Below, piece after piece: positions 13,042 through 15,965 of a stretch of DNA of 15,965 bases; positions within the stretch are counted from its first letter, which is position 1, and each line of letters opens with the position of its first letter. The stretch is taken from positions 1 to 15,965 of the forward strand of contig CAZOQV010000016.1 in the NCBI GenBank assembly GCA_964582365.1. Direction: 5' to 3'. A program made the translations under genes and the position numbers. The notes under the pieces are model-generated. The model was not told where the DNA came from, searched no databases, and saw only the letters and a list, made by a program, of their open reading frames with translations. This DNA comes from WARW01 sp964582365. GTDB taxonomy: Bacteria > Patescibacteriota > Microgenomatia > UBA12405.

Positions 13042-13539
13042 ATGTTTCTAAAAATAAATCAAGATTATTTACGTAGTTTAATCTTTGGTTTTCAAGATGC
13101 CCTAGTTTCCACAACTGGTGTAATTGTTGGTATTAGTGCTGGAATTAACAATAAACAATTTGTTATTTTATCAGCTCTGGTTACCATTTCAGTTGAAGCC
13201 ATGTCTATGGCTACTGGTCAATATTTAAGCGAAAAATCTGTTCACGATCTACTCCAAAATCGTCACCGTGATAATCTAATAATTGGCAGCTTGCTTATGT
13301 TTTTCTCTTATATTATTGGTGGTTTTATTCCAATAATCCCAATATTATTCGTCCCATTTCAATACTTTTCAATCATGTCAATCGTTTTTGCTTTTATCGG
13401 TTTATTTGCCTTAGGTTTTTTTAAAGCTAAGTTTTTTACTGGTAAAGTTTGGAGAAGTGCGATAGAAATGCTTATAATTGGTGGTTTAGCTACATTAATT
13501 GGACTATTTGTTGGTTCTATTTTTAAGATTTCTGTTTAA
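13042..13539 (+). CDS. VIT1/CCC1-like iron or manganese transporter, short form
   Basis: 165 residues with about five membrane helices (near 11-35, 39-58, 79-99, 108-128, 140-162). The first helix carries the family motif in the form LIFGFQDALVSTTGVIVGISAG, with D19 in the ion path, and the second has EAMSMATGQYLSEKS (E52, M54, M56), both expected for metal conduction. VIT1/CCC1 proteins export Fe2+ or Mn2+ from the cytosol, usually as dimers. Plant VIT1 has a Glu-rich cytosolic metal-binding domain between helices 2 and 3; here only KSVHDLLQNRHRDN remains, so that regulatory module is absent. The start is set at the ATG with the -10 box 5 bases upstream. Confidence 0.85.
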   Translation: MFLKINQDYLRSLIFGFQDALVSTTGVIVGISAGINNKQFVILSALVTISVEAMSMATGQYLSEKSVHDLLQNRHRDNLIIGSLLMFFSYIIGGFIPIIPILFVPFQYFSIMSIVFAFIGLFALGFFKAKFFTGKVWRSAIEMLIIGGLATLIGLFVGSIFKISV

Positions 13540-13542
13540 AAT

Positions 13543-13557
13543 CCAGTATTGAACTGG
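13543..13557 (-). terminator. Possible weak terminator after the nucleotidyltransferase gene
   Basis: CCAGT/ACTGG form a 5-bp stem with a 5-base loop. Read on the minus strand, ATTTT follows directly, so it would serve the minus-strand nucleotidyltransferase transcript. The stem is short and the T-run only four. Confidence 0.3.
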
Positions 13558-13626
13558 CATTATCAATAAAAAACCATTACTAAAGTTTAATTTTCATCTA
13601 TTTTTATAATTCTTTATTTTTACTTA

Positions 13627-14145
13627 TTAAATCAGTACTTTTTTATAAATATCAAAACTGCTAAGTGAATGTTTACTCAAACCACTTCTTTCTCTTTCTT
13701 CTTTCATTTTTAAAATTGATAATTTATTTTTTTCATTTAATTTAGCCTTCATCAAAGCATCTACTTCTTTTTGATCGTTAGATTCTTTGTTAAAAAACCA
13801 AATTTCTATTTCCCATTTTCTATCATTAAAAGGCAAAATCAAATTTAAAATATAAGATTCAGGTCTCTTTTCTCTTTTAAAAGTTACAAAATCACCATAT
13901 TCATATTTTTGAGCCAATTTAGATTCAATAACTTTATTTAATGCCTTTAATGAAGATTTTCTAGTATTTTGACAAAGAACTGTAATGTCAATATCAGCTC
14001 CCCACATAATGTCATATTTAAAACTTCCACCAATAATTACATTTCCAAATTTACTTAAAATATTTATTAAATTAGTTTGATTTAATAATGCCACAGCATC
14101 AGTCTTGGTTTTTTTTGAGAAATCCAAAATATCTTTATCTTTCAT
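13627..14145 (-). CDS. Nucleotidyltransferase-fold protein (pol-beta superfamily)
   Basis: 172 residues. The diagnostic site is IIGGSFKYDIMWGADIDITV (37-56): GGS, then two metal-binding Asp, D51 and D53. A third acidic position is offered by WEIEIWFF (E113 or E115), completing a likely catalytic triad. A Lys/Glu-rich helical tail follows. Such small members include MNT-type partners of HEPN toxins, tRNA- or antibiotic-modifying enzymes and nucleic acid adenylyltransferases; no HEPN gene adjoins, so the role is open. The frame extends two codons to a TTG, but the ATG at 14145 is preferred because an extended -10 ends 6 bases upstream. It is downstream of repeat copy A and convergent with the VIT1-like gene. 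Confidence 0.8.
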   Translation of the reverse strand: MKDKDILDFSKKTKTDAVALLNQTNLINILSKFGNVIIGGSFKYDIMWGADIDITVLCQNTRKSSLKALNKVIESKLAQKYEYGDFVTFKREKRPESYILNLILPFNDRKWEIEIWFFNKESNDQKEVDALMKAKLNEKNKLSILKMKEERERSGLSKHSLSSFDIYKKVLI

Positions 14146-14151
14146 ATCCAA

Positions 14152-14160
14152 ATTTTATCA
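14152..14160 (-). promoter_or_regulatory. Extended -10 of the nucleotidyltransferase gene
   Basis: TGATAAAAT on the minus strand, ending 6 bases before the ATG at 14145. Confidence 0.5.
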
Positions 14161-14185
14161 TTTATACAGAGCTGTCTTTACATTT

Positions 14186-14316
14186 GGCGGACATTGTCCG
14201 CCGAAGCAGAAAACCAGAAATTACTTTTATTGGGCTGATATTTTCGAATACAACAGGCCTACGTTTTACTATGGCCTGCGGAGGAGGTGAGTCTGGGACT
14301 TTTATATCCCTATAAT
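14186..14316. repeat. Structured intergenic repeat, copy A
   Basis: A GC-richer block. It has a perfect palindrome GCGGACATTGTCCGC (14187-14201) and a conserved CGAAGCAG and GAAATTACTTTT. A hairpin follows, CAGGCC (14254-14259) with GGCCTG (14273-14278) around a loop starting TACGTT, and then GGTGAGTCTGG and TATCCCTATAA. The same parts in the same order and nearly the same spacing occur in copy B (15736-15871). Its right end contains the stop codon of the Fic gene. One short frame across it is open, but I take the block as non-coding because the conserved features are palindromes and a covarying stem. Confidence 0.75.
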
Positions 14317-15398
14317 CTAAACATATTTTTAATCGGAATACTTTCTCCCTGTTCATTTTTAATTTGATGTTCTTCTGGATTTACAAAAATATCAATCATA
14401 TTTTCCATAAATTTTGTTTTTATAGTTCGATGAATTTCTATTAATCTTTTTACATCGTCTTTTGTAAATTCATCTATAAATTTTTCAGCATCAAAGATTA
14501 GCATTTTCTTTCCTATGTCTTCAGAAATTACGCCGTGTTCTTCGCCAAGAAACACCTCTTCTTGTTCTTGATAATTTTGAAGGACACCTTTCTCGATTAA
14601 TAATTTAACTAAAATTAAACTTCTAAAAGAAAAATTTTGGACATCAGCTTCGCCAATAATTTTTTTTGCTAATTTTATTTCTTGTTCAGATAATTCATCT
14701 TTTATATTTTCTGGTAAATAACCAGATCCCACAAACAAACCAGAAGCAACTAATCTTCCACATTCTTCTAATAAATCTTCATTAAAAATTTGTTTAGCTA
14801 CCTCTCTATTTATATAATAATAAGCTTTATTTGGTTCCAATATTTTATTACTGAAAATATCTCTGCCTTCTCCTAATCCATTGTCTCCACTTTCATCATG
14901 ATCTAATAGTTTTGATATATTTTCTCTGGTGATATTTTTACCACCATCTGAAATAATTTCATAAATTAATCTACCTGTTCTTCCATTACCGTCAGCAAAA
15001 GGATGAATTGCTTGAATTACATAATACATTAACAATGCTCGATCATTGTTATCGGGAATATTTTTAATAGAATTAAATGTTTTTTCCATTAATTCATCTT
15101 TTTTTTCTGATTCGGGTGGTAAATATCTAGTCAAAGATTCTCCAGGCGTAGGTGATAAAATTTCTACATTTTCTCCATCAATATGTCTGTTTTTTATTGG
15201 TATTCCTCGTAATATTCCGTTTAATCTAACTAAATATTTACTAAAATCTTCATATGAAACTTCTTTTATCCAGTCATCAAACCTATTTTCATCTTTCCTT
15301 AGTTCTAAAAATTTTGTTTTATCTAAAAAATCAAATATTTTTCCACCAGTTTCTAATTTTCCTTCTGTTGAATTTTTTGGCCTTTCACCGTCTTCCAT
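14310..15398 (-). CDS. Fic-domain protein (AMP transferase family)
   Basis: 362 residues. The Fic core is HPFADGNGRTGRLIYE (132-147), the full HPFx(D/E)GNGRxxR motif with catalytic His 132, expected to transfer AMP or another nucleotide-derived group from a nucleotide to a Ser, Thr or Tyr on a target protein. The N-terminal part (30-75) is helical and resembles the flap-containing region of stand-alone Fic proteins. The C-terminal 150 residues are helical and may be a recognition or winged-helix domain. I see no clear S/TxxxE(G/N) inhibitory helix in this protein or its neighbours. The last codon and stop (TTA TAG) lie within repeat copy A. An extended -10 lies 9 bases before the ATG. Confidence 0.92.
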   Translation of the reverse strand: MEDGERPKNSTEGKLETGGKIFDFLDKTKFLELRKDENRFDDWIKEVSYEDFSKYLVRLNGILRGIPIKNRHIDGENVEILSPTPGESLTRYLPPESEKKDELMEKTFNSIKNIPDNNDRALLMYYVIQAIHPFADGNGRTGRLIYEIISDGGKNITRENISKLLDHDESGDNGLGEGRDIFSNKILEPNKAYYYINREVAKQIFNEDLLEECGRLVASGLFVGSGYLPENIKDELSEQEIKLAKKIIGEADVQNFSFRSLILVKLLIEKGVLQNYQEQEEVFLGEEHGVISEDIGKKMLIFDAEKFIDEFTKDDVKRLIEIHRTIKTKFMENMIDIFVNPEEHQIKNEQGESIPIKNMFRL

Positions 15399-15407
15399 AA
15401 TTATTAA

Positions 15408-15416
15408 ATTCTATCA
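15408..15416 (-). promoter_or_regulatory. Extended -10 of the Fic gene
   Basis: TGATAGAAT on the minus strand, 9 bases before the ATG at 15398; one base different from the box of the nucleotidyltransferase gene. Confidence 0.5.
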
Positions 15417-15428
15417 TTTCTATATAGA

Positions 15429-15472
15429 CATTACTACAAGCTGCGGAGCATGTGAGTCTGGAGCCTTTCTAT
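15429..15472. repeat. Structured intergenic repeat, truncated copy C
   Basis: It matches the right third of copy A without gaps: ATTACTA, CTGCGGAG (15441-15448) and TGAGTCTGG (15453-15461), with the same 12-base offset between the last two as in copy A, then CCTTTCTAT as in copy B. The left palindrome and covarying stem are missing. It lies between the GIY-YIG gene, whose stop codon it contains, and the Fic promoter. Confidence 0.65.
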
Positions 15473-15714
15473 TTTTTATTAATCAATCTTTTATAAACAA
15501 AAGCCTTACCAGACCCGGATTTTAAATATTTTTCAAAATCAAATGCTTTATATTTATTTACAAAACATCCATACCAAATTAATCTAACTGGCAATAATGG
15601 TTTTGTTGCTGGGACAAATCCAGATTTATGTCTTATTAAACGTTCTTTTAAATCACTAGTACATCCAGTATAAGTATTTCCATTATTACATCTAAGAATA
15701 TAAACGTAATACAT
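15469..15714 (-). CDS. Small GIY-YIG domain endonuclease-like protein
   Basis: 81 residues comprising little more than the GIY-YIG nuclease module: YVYIL (3-7), YTG (15-17, Thr in place of Ile), the catalytic Arg in DLKERL (R25), H29 in IRHKSG, and the metal-binding Glu in DFEKYLKSGSGKAF (E61). This matches the widespread UvrC-N-like single-domain family (YhbQ type), whose cellular role is uncertain (DNA repair, or spread with mobile DNA). The stop TAG lies in repeat copy C and the promoter region adjoins the left end of copy B. TATAAT (15731-15726) is 11 bases upstream of the ATG, and TAATAG 9 bases upstream. Confidence 0.9.
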   Translation of the reverse strand: MYYVYILRCNNGNTYTGCTSDLKERLIRHKSGFVPATKPLLPVRLIWYGCFVNKYKAFDFEKYLKSGSGKAFVYKRLINKK

Positions 15715-15735
15715 ATTATATTTCTATTATATATT

Positions 15736-15871
15736 GCGGACATTGTCCGCCGAAGCAGGGAATAGAAATTACTTTTCAAAGGCTAATTATTTCGAGTAGT
15801 AATCCTCTTACGTTAAAACTTCAGAGGGCGAAGGCGGAGAGGGTGAGTCTGGAACCTTTCTATCCCTATAA
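15736..15871. repeat. Structured intergenic repeat, copy B
   Basis: Same layout as copy A: identical palindrome GCGGACATTGTCCGC (15736-15750), CGAAGCAG, GAAATTACTTTT, then TCCTCT (15803-15808) pairing with AGAGGG (15823-15828; one pair is T-G) around a loop beginning TACGTT. GGTGAGTCTGG and CTATCCCTATAA follow. The stem sequence differs completely from copy A yet still pairs, while the loop start is conserved. It lies upstream of the GIY-YIG gene. Confidence 0.75.
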
Positions 15872-15892
15872 CACCCTTGATTCCACTGTCTT

Positions 15893-15901
15893 ATTCTATC
15901 A
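15893..15901 (-). promoter_or_regulatory. Extended -10 motif upstream of repeat copy B
   Basis: TGATAGAAT, identical to the Fic gene's box, on the minus strand. Six bases downstream a GTG opens a six-codon frame that stops at the TAG in the edge of copy B. No proper gene follows. Confidence 0.35.
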
Positions 15902-15914
15902 AAGATTTAAGGCT

Positions 15915-15932
15915 AAATGAGACAAATGAGAC
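15915..15932. repeat. Tandem 9-mer at the window edge
   Basis: AAATGAGAC occurs twice in tandem. The remaining bases to the window end show short open frames on the minus strand but too little to call a gene. Confidence 0.4.
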
Positions 15933-15965
15933 ACTATAAAAAAGGGAAAAAGATGAGATTGACTT

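Noticed and set aside
14311..14316. TATAAT on the plus strand at the end of repeat copy A as a promoter
   Set aside because: It would fire antisense into the Fic gene, has no -35, and copy B has TATAAC instead; not supported beyond the hexamer.
14162..14356. A 64-codon minus-strand frame across repeat copy A, with a similar KVPDSP-like peptide readable in copy B
   Set aside because: The frame overlaps the Fic C-terminus, breaks with a stop in copy B, and the conserved features are palindromes and a covarying stem, so a structured non-coding element explains it better.
14186..15871. Integron attC sites
   Set aside because: The alternation of single genes with structured repeats resembles a cassette array, but I find no paired GTTRRRY/RYYYAAC core sites at the element ends and no integrase gene in the window.
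1..15965. tRNA genes, rRNA genes and CRISPR arrays
   Set aside because: No cloverleaf with a T-loop consensus, no rRNA segments and no regularly spaced repeats were found. The TGAGTCTGGAACC end of the structured repeat only superficially resembles a tRNA arm.

Overview
The window is AT-rich and densely coded. Almost no start codon has a visible Shine-Dalgarno sequence, and small, compact proteins predominate. Together with a plant/archaeal-type tyrosyl-tRNA synthetase, a divergent IspF and a MacAB-type exporter driven by a short two-component system, this suggests a Candidate Phyla Radiation (Patescibacteria) genome, perhaps of the Microgenomates sort. That placement is inference from style and gene content; there is no rRNA to test it. 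The stop codons in use are TAA and TAG, plus one TGA in a normal ATGA overlap, so the standard bacterial code fits. The sequence is scaffolded: 100 Ns interrupt one gene.

Layout. (1) 1-2186: queH on the minus strand, a REP-like palindromic repeat, tyrS on the plus strand, and a small membrane protein convergent with tyrS. A second, degenerate copy of the repeat appears to lie in frame inside queH. (2) 2209-4091: an overlapping operon of a lipoprotein, ispF and ispE (MEP isoprenoid pathway). (3) 4104-10163: a PhoB/OmpR-type response regulator and histidine kinase, then a co-directional series of membrane-fusion protein, MacB-type ATPase, MacB-type permease, a DUF5666-like anchored protein, a membrane-anchored single-cluster ferredoxin and a three-helix, His-containing membrane protein resembling DUF4405. 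The same 11-bp direct repeat lies just upstream of the -10 boxes of both the regulator gene and the exporter operon, so the system probably controls itself and the exporter. (4) 10314-13539: divergent CYTH and NUDIX genes whose promoters share an overlapping -35, a 498-residue anchored protein of unknown function, and a VIT1/CCC1-like transporter. (5) 13627-15965: an accessory-looking minus-strand stretch with a nucleotidyltransferase, a Fic protein and a GIY-YIG protein. Each gene-to-gene junction here carries a copy of a GC-richer structured repeat of about 130 bp (copies A, B and truncated C).

Two themes run across the window. First, nearly every gene that begins a transcription unit has a -10 box 5-9 bases before its start codon, which implies leaderless mRNAs and fixes several start codons. 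Second, short structured repeats sit at gene ends. Copies A and C supply the stop codons of the genes they follow, and copies A and B conserve a hairpin whose stem bases have changed in a compensatory way.
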